This document shows, piece by piece, positions 28,009 through 39,562 of a stretch of 41,228 bases of DNA. A program made the translations under genes and the position numbers. The notes beneath the pieces are model-generated. The model saw nothing but the letters and a program-made list of their open reading frames with translations, was not told the DNA's origin and searched no databases. The stretch comes from Gryganskiella cystojenkinii (Eukaryota; Mortierellomycota; Mortierellomycetes; Mortierellales; Mortierellaceae): assembly GCA_015852425.1 (NCBI GenBank), contig JAAAIG010000175.1, positions 9,041 to 50,268 of the forward strand. The letters are read 5' to 3'. Each line of letters begins with the position of its first letter. Position 1 is the stretch's first letter.

Positions 28009-29322
28009 TCACCTTAATATGTTATTATGATATTTGCTCTGTCTCTCTTTGAGTACAGCATTTTCACGTATTAAATCGTCCCTTTCCTTCCAGAGATTTT
28101 CCTTCTCCCTTCTCAACATCACCCTCTCCTCAGCAATATCGGCGCGAGCGCGCTGTCGTTCTTCCGAAATCTCAGTCCGGCCATTCAGTTTTTCCTCGGC
28201 AATCTTGACACGGGCACGTTCTCTATCTATCGTAATCTCAGCATCAACACGGCGACGCTTTCTTTCAAGCTCATCATCCAAACTTGCTCTTGCCTCTCGG
28301 TCTCTTCTTGCCAACATTTCATTGAACGCGGCTTCTCTCCTGATCATAATGTCACTGTACGCCCTCGTTTGTTCACCAGAGAGTTCTCGCAGTAGGTCAA
28401 TTGCTGCGCTAAAATCAGACAGACGACCTTGGGACCTATTTCCTGATTCTATACGAAATAAAGAGAATAAGAAAAATAATCATCACGATCTATATTATCA
28501 TCGAAATAAGTGCAACATGGGCTTACCGGCAGCAATAGGAGTGTCGAGTTCCTCCACATCAACCAGATCTACGATAGCAGAGCGGTTAGGCGCGACTTCA
28601 GTTGTACGACCCTGAGGAGGGTTAAGAGATAGACTCGAGCTGAAGACAGCGTGCAGCCGCTGAAAAGGTGGGCATAGATCTTCTTGACGCTCGAGAATGT
28701 TATCCCCGGCCTCCGGTGAGTTCAAGACAAGAGCCTCGTGGTATTTTCTCTTGATATAGCCGATTTTTGACTTGACTTGGCTTGTGCCGAGGTCGAGGCC
28801 TTGCTTCTCCTTGATCCAATTGACAATCTCTTGGTGAATATCCTGTACTCGAGATCCTGAAACAGGACGAGGATTGATCAGGCGACAGTAATTCTGTGGA
28901 TTGCTGATCCAATCCACGACAGCCCTTGTTCCTTCAGAGTTCCAAAAGCCTCCCTGCTTCTCGATCTGGCCCACCACTTCGGCATCCACAGCAGGTTGGT
29001 CAAGGCGACTGGTTGAAGGAGCAGGTGTATGTGTTGTTTGTTCTAGTCGACGGGCCGAACTACCTGCTTTCTTATTATGAGACTTTGACGCCGTTTTAGT
29101 TGACAGGGAACTTGAGGCAGTAGAGTTGGAGGACGATCCATTTTGAGGCGAGCCCACGAAAGACGGCTCCAAAGTCTGCAAGGTACTAGACGGATTTGCT
29201 GCTAGAGATGACCCTGCTGATGTAAAACCCTCGATCACTGGATTTGATGAGGATTGAGGTTGAATCAAAGGTAGAATGGACCGCAGAACATAGGATGACC
29301 TCGAGGAGGAAGGATTAGACAT
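28009..29322 (-). CDS. Myb/SANT-like DNA-binding protein, probably element-derived
   Basis: Two exons: 29322-28527 and 28448-28009. The total is 1236 nt, 411 aa, with donor GCCG|GTAAGC and acceptor TATAG|. The N-terminal 120 residues are Ser/Thr-rich and basic. A Myb/SANT-like domain follows at about residues 120-200 (GFWNSEGTRAVVDWISNPQNY, VKSKIGYIKRKYHEAL). After a linker, exon 2 encodes a long Arg/Glu coiled coil (RRREAAFNEMLARRDREAR, then repeated R.ADIAEER units). PIF/Harbinger elements carry exactly such a Myb-like accessory gene beside the transposase, and a broken transposase lies tail-to-tail here. I infer a non-autonomous or domesticated element gene. The ORF is intact, unlike its partner. 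The start is the first ATG in frame; an upstream exon is possible. Confidence 0.72.
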
Positions 29323-29615
29323 CGACAATGATCCAGGTGTGGTGCTGCAGTGAGTTGTACCGTGGAGCTTTGATCCAATCTGAATGCACAATTGTCGTGA
29401 TAAAGGTCCTTGGGTGCCTGCCTTGCCTATGAACAGATCGCTTTCTGATAGGTCAAGTCACATACAATGACATTATTGCTTTGACCTCCTTGGAACCCTG
29501 TTTCACTCAGGGCAGACAAAGCGCCACCAAAAAAAAAAATTCTTTACTCTTTGCCTTTTTTCATTCTCTCTCTCGTTACCCCCGCTTCTTCTTTGTTACT
29601 TTCCCTCTTCCCCAT

Positions 29616-30455
29616 ATGACTCGCTCTTCACCTTGCACTTTCAGTTATTGCAACAGAGGCCACTTGGGCAAGGGGGCCAACGAGCTTGACAAAGCTGAAC
29701 GAAAGCATGTTGCTTTGTATCACACAGACTCCGTCCTCAAAGTCCCTTGCCCCTCCACACACACGCTCAAGATATTTCGACGACAGCCCAAGAGGGAGAT
29801 GGAATATGTCTGTGTCTGCATGGTCAGTTTCCTAATAGGCAGCAGTTTTCAGCGCCACTGCAAGACATGTGTCATCTTTAACTCGAAGGTCGGTGTCACC
29901 GCCACCACTATCAACAACAACAGCAACAGCAACAACAACAATGACAGCAGCATGAAGACTCCCAGCATCAATGAGAACATGAAAAACGGTTACACCAGCA
30001 ATGCCACTCATGCAACATCTGAATCAAGAACTCAGCTACCCGTCGAGCATCCACAGCTAAATTGGTCTGCTAAGGAGCATTTGCGCCACAACCAAAGATG
30101 GACCGGCGCATCTCAAGAATCACTCAAAGGAATTCCCAAATCACAAAACCTTCGGTACTCGGAATCAAACGGCTTCTCAAGTCGTTTTTCTAATGCACCG
30201 CCTGGGCCATCCCCTCATTGGCCCCGAGAACAGCCAGCACCACTGAAATTCTGTAGCGGTGGCAGACATGATATTGAAGTGTCGTGCCGGTGTTGCCTAA
30301 CAACGTTCCTGCACGACGAGCATGCAATTCAGAGAGTATTTTTTAAAGAATCTGGAAACATAACAGAACCATTTATTGTTATCCATCAAAGACCCCACAC
30401 ACAGTCAAGGAGGTTCAACCCGATCGCAAGGACGTTCAATTCTGGGTACGAATAA
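29616..30455 (+). CDS. Unrecognised Cys/His-rich protein
   Basis: 279 aa from the ATG at 29616, no intron assumed. The N-terminal third has spaced Cys and His (C5-type cluster CTFSYCNRGHLGKG; VPCPSTH; YVCVCM; FQRHCKTC), which suggests a zinc-binding fold of fungal C2H2-like type. An Asn/Ser/Thr-rich linker follows (NNNSNSNNNND). The C-terminal part has CRCCLTTFLHDEH, another possible metal site, then a basic end. I recognise no family. It is divergent from the Myb/SANT gene, and the 3' end faces the next minus-strand gene. The last codons (GYE) sit at a GGGTACGA that could be a splice donor, so a further exon cannot be excluded. Confidence 0.5.
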   Translation: MTRSSPCTFSYCNRGHLGKGANELDKAERKHVALYHTDSVLKVPCPSTHTLKIFRRQPKREMEYVCVCMVSFLIGSSFQRHCKTCVIFNSKVGVTATTINNNSNSNNNNDSSMKTPSINENMKNGYTSNATHATSESRTQLPVEHPQLNWSAKEHLRHNQRWTGASQESLKGIPKSQNLRYSESNGFSSRFSNAPPGPSPHWPREQPAPLKFCSGGRHDIEVSCRCCLTTFLHDEHAIQRVFFKESGNITEPFIVIHQRPHTQSRRFNPIARTFNSGYE

Positions 30456-30624
30456 GTGTTGATCAATCCACGAAAAAAAAAAAAAAAAATCTGTTATAAA
30501 GCCTTTTCTAGCTCTATTCTTCAAAAAATAAAGAAAGATTCATTCATCATAGAACAAAGGTGACAGAGCATTGCGAAGGTTGTGAAAAAGGAGCGTTTTC
30601 GTCACACTTTATGCTTGTGTGTTT

Positions 30625-31890
30625 TTATTGCACGAATCTCCGCATGAGGCTCGCGACCAGAGGCAGATCCGCCTCAGTGACAAACGGTGATAGATTTGGT
30701 TGCTGTGTCGATGACGGTAAAGGTAAGGCTGGTCCTGTTCTCGTGCAAGTCTCCCAGGACAGCTGACTATGTAGAGGTCGACCGTCATATCTTGATCTCT
30801 GACTGCCTATCTTTGCCAGGCGCGTCGTCTTTCCAGCTGGACTCTCTTGTGTATGTTTCCCAGCGGCCAACCAGAGGTCCTCCGCCACTACGTTAGATTG
30901 CGGCTGCTCTTGGACTGAGACGCCACCACTTTCGCCATTGTCGAGAAATCCCTTCTTGGGACTTGAAAACAACGACCGCCTTGCAAACTTGTTGTTCCCG
31001 GTAAACGCCATATCCTTGTCCAGACGTTGCCCTTCGCGATCCAAGCAATCATCAAGGATATCGTGCGGTCGCTTGGTGAGTGTAGGCAGCTCAAACAACA
31101 GCTCTACGTCATCTTTTCGTCGTGTCCTTGTCGTGCTCTTTAGGGCCGAGGTGGTCGTGCGGTTCTGCGCTGACTGGACAACGCCATCAACAATTTGGAG
31201 TTTACGCTTGATATTCCAGTCTTTCCATGCTTTTGAGGTGTTGTTTGAGGGTATATTGAGCGATGACTTGATATCAACGATGGAGGCGGAGGCCGGGTGG
31301 GAGAGAGCTCCAAAGACGGTTCTCGAGTTCCATTTGTCATAGTCGGCTTCATCATGGGCGGTGCGTGACGGGAACAATGATGATGGTGATGATGATGACG
31401 GCACCAAGGACGATTCGTTAGCTGACAGACTACTCAGAGAGGTTCCTGTAGCCGCGGTGAGTTGATCGTTTGTCGGTCGAACTCCAGTCCAAAAGGACTC
31501 AAAGATGGTGGGTTGTTGGATGTCGAGGGCACGGAGGTCTATGCCTGGGAGTGGTTTTGCCTCCTGGAAATCGAACGGGTCATCAATTTGTGCTCCGTGA
31601 GGGACACCAACTGTCGACTCCTTGGACCCGGTCCGCCTCATTCGCCTGGTGGAAGGTGAGTCCTCTTGCTCAATCTTGTTGGCGAGTGCACAAAGACGGG
31701 TCAAGACATTGTCCTGTGGTGAAGAGGGAGTGTTTTGAACAATGTCGTCGTCGGTGGGGACCATAAGAAGGGAATGTGTGAGGCCATTGCCGACCCTTGC
31801 AAAGAGGGATGGGTCGAAATGGACTCTGGTTGACGCGTTTAGTTCCCTGCGCGGAGCCATTAGAAAGGAAGCTGGGTCCTCGTCTTGCAT
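30625..31890 (-). CDS. Unrecognised Ser/Thr-rich, probably nuclear protein
   Basis: Intronless, 421 aa from the ATG at 31890. I chose this because upstream sequence in the same frame has no other ATG and the stretch MQDEDPASFLMAPRREL is a clean start. It is polar, rich in Ser, Thr, Asp and Arg, with short basic clusters (RRMRR, TRTRRKDD) and an acidic Ser/Pro region. There is no signal peptide or membrane helix. Coding-like segments such as AWKDWNIKRKLQIVDGVV and TLTKRPHDILDDCLDREGQ suggest short linear motifs rather than a globular domain. No family recognised. The stop TAA lies inside an AATAAA polyadenylation signal (minus strand, 30629-30624). It is divergent from AFG2. Confidence 0.65.
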   Translation of the reverse strand: MQDEDPASFLMAPRRELNASTRVHFDPSLFARVGNGLTHSLLMVPTDDDIVQNTPSSPQDNVLTRLCALANKIEQEDSPSTRRMRRTGSKESTVGVPHGAQIDDPFDFQEAKPLPGIDLRALDIQQPTIFESFWTGVRPTNDQLTAATGTSLSSLSANESSLVPSSSSPSSLFPSRTAHDEADYDKWNSRTVFGALSHPASASIVDIKSSLNIPSNNTSKAWKDWNIKRKLQIVDGVVQSAQNRTTTSALKSTTRTRRKDDVELLFELPTLTKRPHDILDDCLDREGQRLDKDMAFTGNNKFARRSLFSSPKKGFLDNGESGGVSVQEQPQSNVVAEDLWLAAGKHTQESPAGKTTRLAKIGSQRSRYDGRPLHSQLSWETCTRTGPALPLPSSTQQPNLSPFVTEADLPLVASLMRRFVQ

Positions 31891-32251
31891 TGTTTTGATT
31901 GTGTGAGAGTGAGAGAGAATCTTTGTTCCTTGAGTCTGCGGGGGTGCCTTGAGGGTGTTGATGCCACCGGGGTCGGAATGAATGAGCGCTGGATGGTGTG
32001 TCCTGAGCCTTTGGTTGATGTTGGAAGAAGAATGAAAAACAAGAACAAAGTCCTCGTCTTCAAAAGTCAAAATAATGTTTTTGTGCGTCTAAGACTAAAA
32101 ACATTTGGCCACCAAAAAAAAAGATTGCTTAAAGGAAGGAAAAAAAATAAAAAAAAAAATCGCTCCCGCTCCGTCCTCATTTCCCATTCCAACCCTACCC
32201 TTTGGAACACCTGGACAGGATCGAATCAACCAACCTGCCCAACATCGAAGA
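31891..32251. promoter_or_regulatory. Divergent promoter between the 421-aa gene and AFG2
   Basis: 361 bp between start codons. It contains A9-A10 runs at about 32,113-32,158, typical nucleosome-depleting poly(dA) tracts. No TATA box or named operator was seen. An in-frame open stretch upstream of the AFG2 ATG has no ATG of its own. Confidence 0.45.
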
Positions 32252-35449
<3,198 letters not shown>

Positions 35450-35583
35450 GTTGCGTAGACACAGTCTTCTTGGCCCTGTACAATAATGAACATCTCTTTT
35501 CGGACCTTATTAAAATGATAAAAAATGATGCGTTTTTATGATGGAGGGTATGCAAAATGAACAAAAGAAATGAAACAAGGGAT

Positions 35584-36884
35584 CTAATCGACTCTGCGAC
35601 GCTTGGCACCACCCAAGATAGTCTTCTTCTCCTTGGCCGAGTTGCGCTTTCTCCTCTTCTCCATGGCCTTGGCAAGAGCCTTGGGGGATTCGGAAAGGTG
35701 CTTGAATTTGTCGATCAACTCGAGCTTCTTTTGATCCGACTTTTTCAAGAAGAAAGGGTTCTTGCCTTTGGAGACCAATTCCTTTTCCTTGCGCTTGTGT
35801 TCCCGTTTGATTTCCTGTCGACGCTTTTGAGTAGCCTCTGTGGCCTGACGATCGACCATACGCGAGAGTTGAGTTTGGAGCTTTTCCTTCATCTCGACAT
35901 CCCTTTCCTTTTTGATCAGTTCCTTGAGTTTCTTCATTTCGTCAACCTGGTAGTCCTTGAGGAACCCATAGGATTTCTCGAAAAGATCCGTGTCGAGCTT
36001 TCCACTGAGGTTGTCGAAGCGGGGGTCACGGCGTTTCTAATGAGTGAAAAGAGGTGAAAGTATAGGAGAAGAAGAACAAAAAGGTATAGTTAGAGGTCAG
36101 TGGAGGTTTAGATTTGAATTTCCAGGGGGGTTTGCACTCTCTTCCATGACGAAGGAGGTACGACTTACGGGAGCAGCTACTTCGACGACCTGACGGAAAC
36201 GACCCACAGGCTTTTTTGATCCAATTTCCATAGGCCTATAAGATTGAGCGAGGGGGAAAAGCAGGTGTAAGACTTCTAGCCCAGTCATACTCGAGTAACA
36301 CCTGGTATCATTTTTAAAGATCAAAAAGGTCCTGCGGTTCCCTTACTTGTTCTTGTCGTTTCTCCGTTGGACAACTTTTCTCTTTGGCTTGCTGCTTACT
36401 TCCTGAGGACCATCGTCATCACTGTCCTCTTCCTCACTCTCCTCATCCTCCTCGCTGTCTTCTTCTTCCTCGTCTTCTTCACTCTCATCCTCATCCTCAT
36501 CTTCGCTGTCTTCTTCTTCATCCTCGTCCTCGTCCTCATCTTCATCCTCCTCGTCGCTTTCTCCGTTTTGATCCAGATCACTATCACTCTCGTTGTAGGT
36601 TTGCATGCGACGCTAATTCGAGAAAATAAAAGTAGAGATAAAAAAAATGTCAGTTGACATGTTTGAATATCTTTTTCCATATCGATTCTTCCTCTTCCTC
36701 TCGGTCTCTCAGTCTCTGTCTCCCTTCGTACCATGGCGCGCTCTGCTGGTGACTCGGACTGTTGAGGTTTCCGTTGAGGTTGGCGTCCTTGCTGTTGTGG
36801 CTTTCCCTTGGACTGGTGTCTCTGTTGAGGCTGCTGGGGTCTGGCCTTTTGCATGTTGTGTTGTCTCTTCACTGGCAATGGCAT
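35584..36884 (-). CDS. RRP36: rRNA biogenesis protein RRP36
   Basis: Four exons: 36884-36732, 36612-36347, 36235-36169 and 36036-35584. The total is 939 nt, 312 aa, and all phases fit. The N-terminus is basic and Gln-rich (MPLPVKRQHN). Next is an acidic block of about 60 Glu, Asp and Ser residues. The conserved core follows: SKKPVGRFRQVV, KRRDPRFDNLSGKLD, FEKSYGFLKDYQ, and a long basic coiled coil to the C-terminus (RMVDRQATEATQKRRQEIKREHKRKEKELVSKGKNPFFLKKSDQKKLELIDKF shape, ending KRRRVD). This is the RRP36 (DUF947) family, a nucleolar factor for early pre-rRNA cleavages and 40S assembly. The gene is convergent with AFG2 (133 bp between stops) and divergent from the AGGF1-like gene. Confidence 0.93.
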
Positions 36885-37098
36885 TATGAGAGTGTTGTTG
36901 ATGGTCCGACTTGACGAATGGAGGACGAAGTGATGAAGAAAAGAAATAAAAAAAAAAAAAAAAAAAATCGTAAACACTGGTCTGCTATTTAGCAGTCACG
37001 TCTACTCTTGCATCCCTTCACTGACCCCTCCATTGACCCCTCCAGGGTTTTCTTCTTTTTTTCATTTCCATTACTCCCACACTGTCAGCCTCGTTCTC
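36885..37098. promoter_or_regulatory. Divergent promoter of RRP36 and the AGGF1-like gene
   Basis: 214 bp between start codons, with an A-rich tract (A19 at about 36,949-36,967) near the centre, a typical constitutive divergent promoter element. A short direct repeat TGACCCCTCCATTGACCCCTCCA lies at about 37,022-37,044. No TATA box. Confidence 0.5.
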
Positions 37099-39102
37099 AT
37101 GGCAGATTTCGATGACGACCTCAATAGTTACCTCCAAGCGCGGACAGTCAGGGACGACAAGGAGAAACGCGCCAACTTGATGGCTTCTTTCCCACACCCT
37201 CATCCAGATGGTTTTCAACCGACCCAGGACGCGCCGACATTTGCACAACACCCTGTCAGTCAAATGTGGCACGATGCTTCCACAGGTACATTCTCCTATT
37301 ACGACCCTGTCTCCAGCACTTATCTCCCTGTCGAAGGCCCCGACTCATTACATCCAATGGTAGTCCAGGAGCAACAACAACAACATCAGCAGCAGCAACA
37401 GCTTCAACAGGAAAAAGAGCAACATGGTTATTACACTGACCCAGCCACAGGATACCAAGTCGATCGCACCGACCAACGGCAGACACTGGTCGAAGAACCA
37501 CCAGAGAGTGATGCCACACTCAGACTCTGCGTCTTGTCCTCAGAGATCTTGCCTATCGGCGGTGTTATACTCATGGATGCTTCGGGCCTGTCGTTTGGAC
37601 GCGATCGGCCGTTGAGTGGTCAGGGCAAACGAGTCCGCATGGTCGAGATGGGTGTCAGTCGGTTCCATGCCAGTATTTATCTCGACCGGCAATATTATAC
37701 ACCTGAGCAACCGCAGCAACACACTCACTGGAACGATCCATCAGTACAATCAGCATCCGCAGAGAGTTTTTCAAGGTCACCATGCGAAGCTGGGGACGAG
37801 TCAGGGACACCTAGTTCAACAGAAGGCACACCAGTCTCGAGTTCCGTCGGTACATTTGGGGCGATCAACTTAAATGGTGGCGACAACGCATCATCAGAGT
37901 CAACCCCGAGACCAGAAACAGACGACAACAAGGACATAGCCTCACCAAAGTCAGGCTCGCAGTTTGAGACGATCAACCCTGTCGCAAGTACAAGCACACC
38001 AGTCGAGGGGGATGATGACCATGAGGAGGGCGAAATCGAGGATTCTTCGAGCGCTGGCGCAACGAGTCCATTTCTGCCCGATCAAGTCCGCAGCGACGAT
38101 CGTCCAGAAGAATCGTACGAGGACGAGCAAAAACGGAAAAAGAAGGAAAAAGAAGACCGCGAATATCAAGAAGAACTCCAACGGCAATACCACCAATACT
38201 ACGAAAACCTTGCCGCCGCTCAACAACCATCCGTCCTCATCGATACCTTTCAAATCGTTGATGCCGGTTCGACTCATGGAACGCTACTTAACGGTCAACG
38301 GCTCTCTGCCGCCAAGACTGCCAGTCAACCTCACCCGCTCAAGCATATGGACCAACTTCAATTGGGTACCACCGTGATCGAGATTCATGCACACGAGGAT
38401 GGACGGATATGTGCTCGATGCCAGATCACGGATACGAACGAAATTGAGGTTTTGGATGATAAGGATAATGGTGGAGGCGCTGAACAGAAGGCCGCGACTG
38501 CAGCAGCGTTATTGGCCTCCAAAAACGCCGCTGCTTTGGGGCTCGATCAAAAGCTGTCTAGGGAACAAGAACGTATTGAGGAAATGAACCGGTTGCGGAA
38601 AAAATGGGCTGGTCCCGAAAAGAAGTCTATCGTGACTGCCGCGAGCGGAGCCAAGCGATCAGGGAACGGGAGCATGGCAGGGAAGGAAGGGTCTTCCTCC
38701 TCAGCAGCATATGTCGACAGAGCTGCGAAACGACGCCTTTATAACCCTGACCATTCAGCACCAGTACCATCAGTTGCGTTCCCAGTTGCAGAAGAACTAC
38801 CCGAGACAGCTGCTGGGTTCCATATACCGGTGGCCAAGACCAACAAGGGACATGCTATGTTGAGCAAGATGGGTTGGAAAGCCGGAACTGGACTTGGAGC
38901 TTCAGGCCAGGGTGTTGTTGAACCTGTTCAGTTGATGGTCGCGGAAAAGAAGGCTGGATTGGGATCGGGTAGTCTACAAACTCAGGGAGCAGCAGCTGCT
39001 GCTTCAGGATCATCACCGTCGTCGTCGACCTCGCGAGTCAAGGAAACAGCGGCCGAGATAGCTCGAAGGAAGGCACGGGAGCGTTATGCGCGACTGAAGT
39101 AG
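37099..39102 (+). CDS. AGGF1: AGGF1-like FHA and G-patch domain protein
   Basis: Intronless, 667 aa from the ATG at 37099, the first Met before a conserved-looking acidic start (MADFDDDLNSYL). There are two OCRE-like aromatic repeats (TFSYYDPVSSTYLP at about 63-77; GYYTDPATGYQVD at about 108-122) around a polyQ run. An FHA domain starts at about 139 (LSFGRDR, then VSRFHASIYL). It is interrupted by about 170 acidic, Ser-rich residues and resumes at about 381 (FQIVDAGSTHGTLLNGQRL). A G-patch lies at about 580-612 (GHAMLSKMGWKAGTGLGASGQG). The end is basic. OCRE, FHA and G-patch in this order is the AGGF1 layout, typical of spliceosome-associated proteins. The role is inferred from family only. 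AATAAA lies at 39143-39148. Confidence 0.88.
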   Translation: MADFDDDLNSYLQARTVRDDKEKRANLMASFPHPHPDGFQPTQDAPTFAQHPVSQMWHDASTGTFSYYDPVSSTYLPVEGPDSLHPMVVQEQQQQHQQQQQLQQEKEQHGYYTDPATGYQVDRTDQRQTLVEEPPESDATLRLCVLSSEILPIGGVILMDASGLSFGRDRPLSGQGKRVRMVEMGVSRFHASIYLDRQYYTPEQPQQHTHWNDPSVQSASAESFSRSPCEAGDESGTPSSTEGTPVSSSVGTFGAINLNGGDNASSESTPRPETDDNKDIASPKSGSQFETINPVASTSTPVEGDDDHEEGEIEDSSSAGATSPFLPDQVRSDDRPEESYEDEQKRKKKEKEDREYQEELQRQYHQYYENLAAAQQPSVLIDTFQIVDAGSTHGTLLNGQRLSAAKTASQPHPLKHMDQLQLGTTVIEIHAHEDGRICARCQITDTNEIEVLDDKDNGGGAEQKAATAAALLASKNAAALGLDQKLSREQERIEEMNRLRKKWAGPEKKSIVTAASGAKRSGNGSMAGKEGSSSSAAYVDRAAKRRLYNPDHSAPVPSVAFPVAEELPETAAGFHIPVAKTNKGHAMLSKMGWKAGTGLGASGQGVVEPVQLMVAEKKAGLGSGSLQTQGAAAAASGSSPSSSTSRVKETAAEIARRKARERYARLK

Positions 39103-39562
39103 GGAAATGAAACACAGACACACTGTACTATAGCATAATTGTAATAAAAGCATGTCACACGTCGAGTGAGGATCGATCCACCTCTGTTCTCAAGCCAGAA
39201 AAAAGGCATGGGACACCCCAGAGGAAGAAAATGACCAAAATGACATTCAATTGCTCAAATCCCAGTCAGTCAGCCACCAACGTCACTTGAAATCCGAAGA
39301 AGTAGAAATTCAAACCCCTCTATCTATTTCCCCAGTCTCACCTCGAGAGAGACCTTTTTTAATGTCGCGGCGCGCATCATTACATTTGTTCGCATTCGTC
39401 TCCTTTACATTCATCCTGCCCTCGGCCATTCTCTCCAATCTAAAGAACTTGACTCGTTTTTTTTACCTTCCCTTGACTGGACCCTGATTTTCTCTCCCTA
39501 CCTCCTGACTGATCTTGTCCACCGCTTCTCATCACTAAATCTGATCAGGACCGTTTATCGAC
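39103..39562. other. Intergenic region between AGGF1-like gene and VMA13
   Basis: It holds the AGGF1-like polyadenylation signal AATAAA (39143-39148, 41 bp after the stop) and, from about 39,320, a pyrimidine-rich stretch (TTCTCTCCCTACCTCCTG) that is probably the VMA13 promoter and leader. The 78-codon open frame here has no support. Confidence 0.5.
39143..39148 (+). terminator. Polyadenylation signal AATAAA
   Basis: Canonical hexamer 41 bp after the stop of the AGGF1-like gene. Confidence 0.5.

Noticed and set aside
27000..29500. Terminal inverted repeats and target-site duplication of a Harbinger element
   Set aside because: Only a weak partial match (GACTTGAC...AGAAAG) near 27,035 and 29,455; not enough to define ends.
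39251..39487. 78-codon frame between AGGF1-like and VMA13
   Set aside because: Lies in the pyrimidine-rich leader of VMA13, with no coding character.
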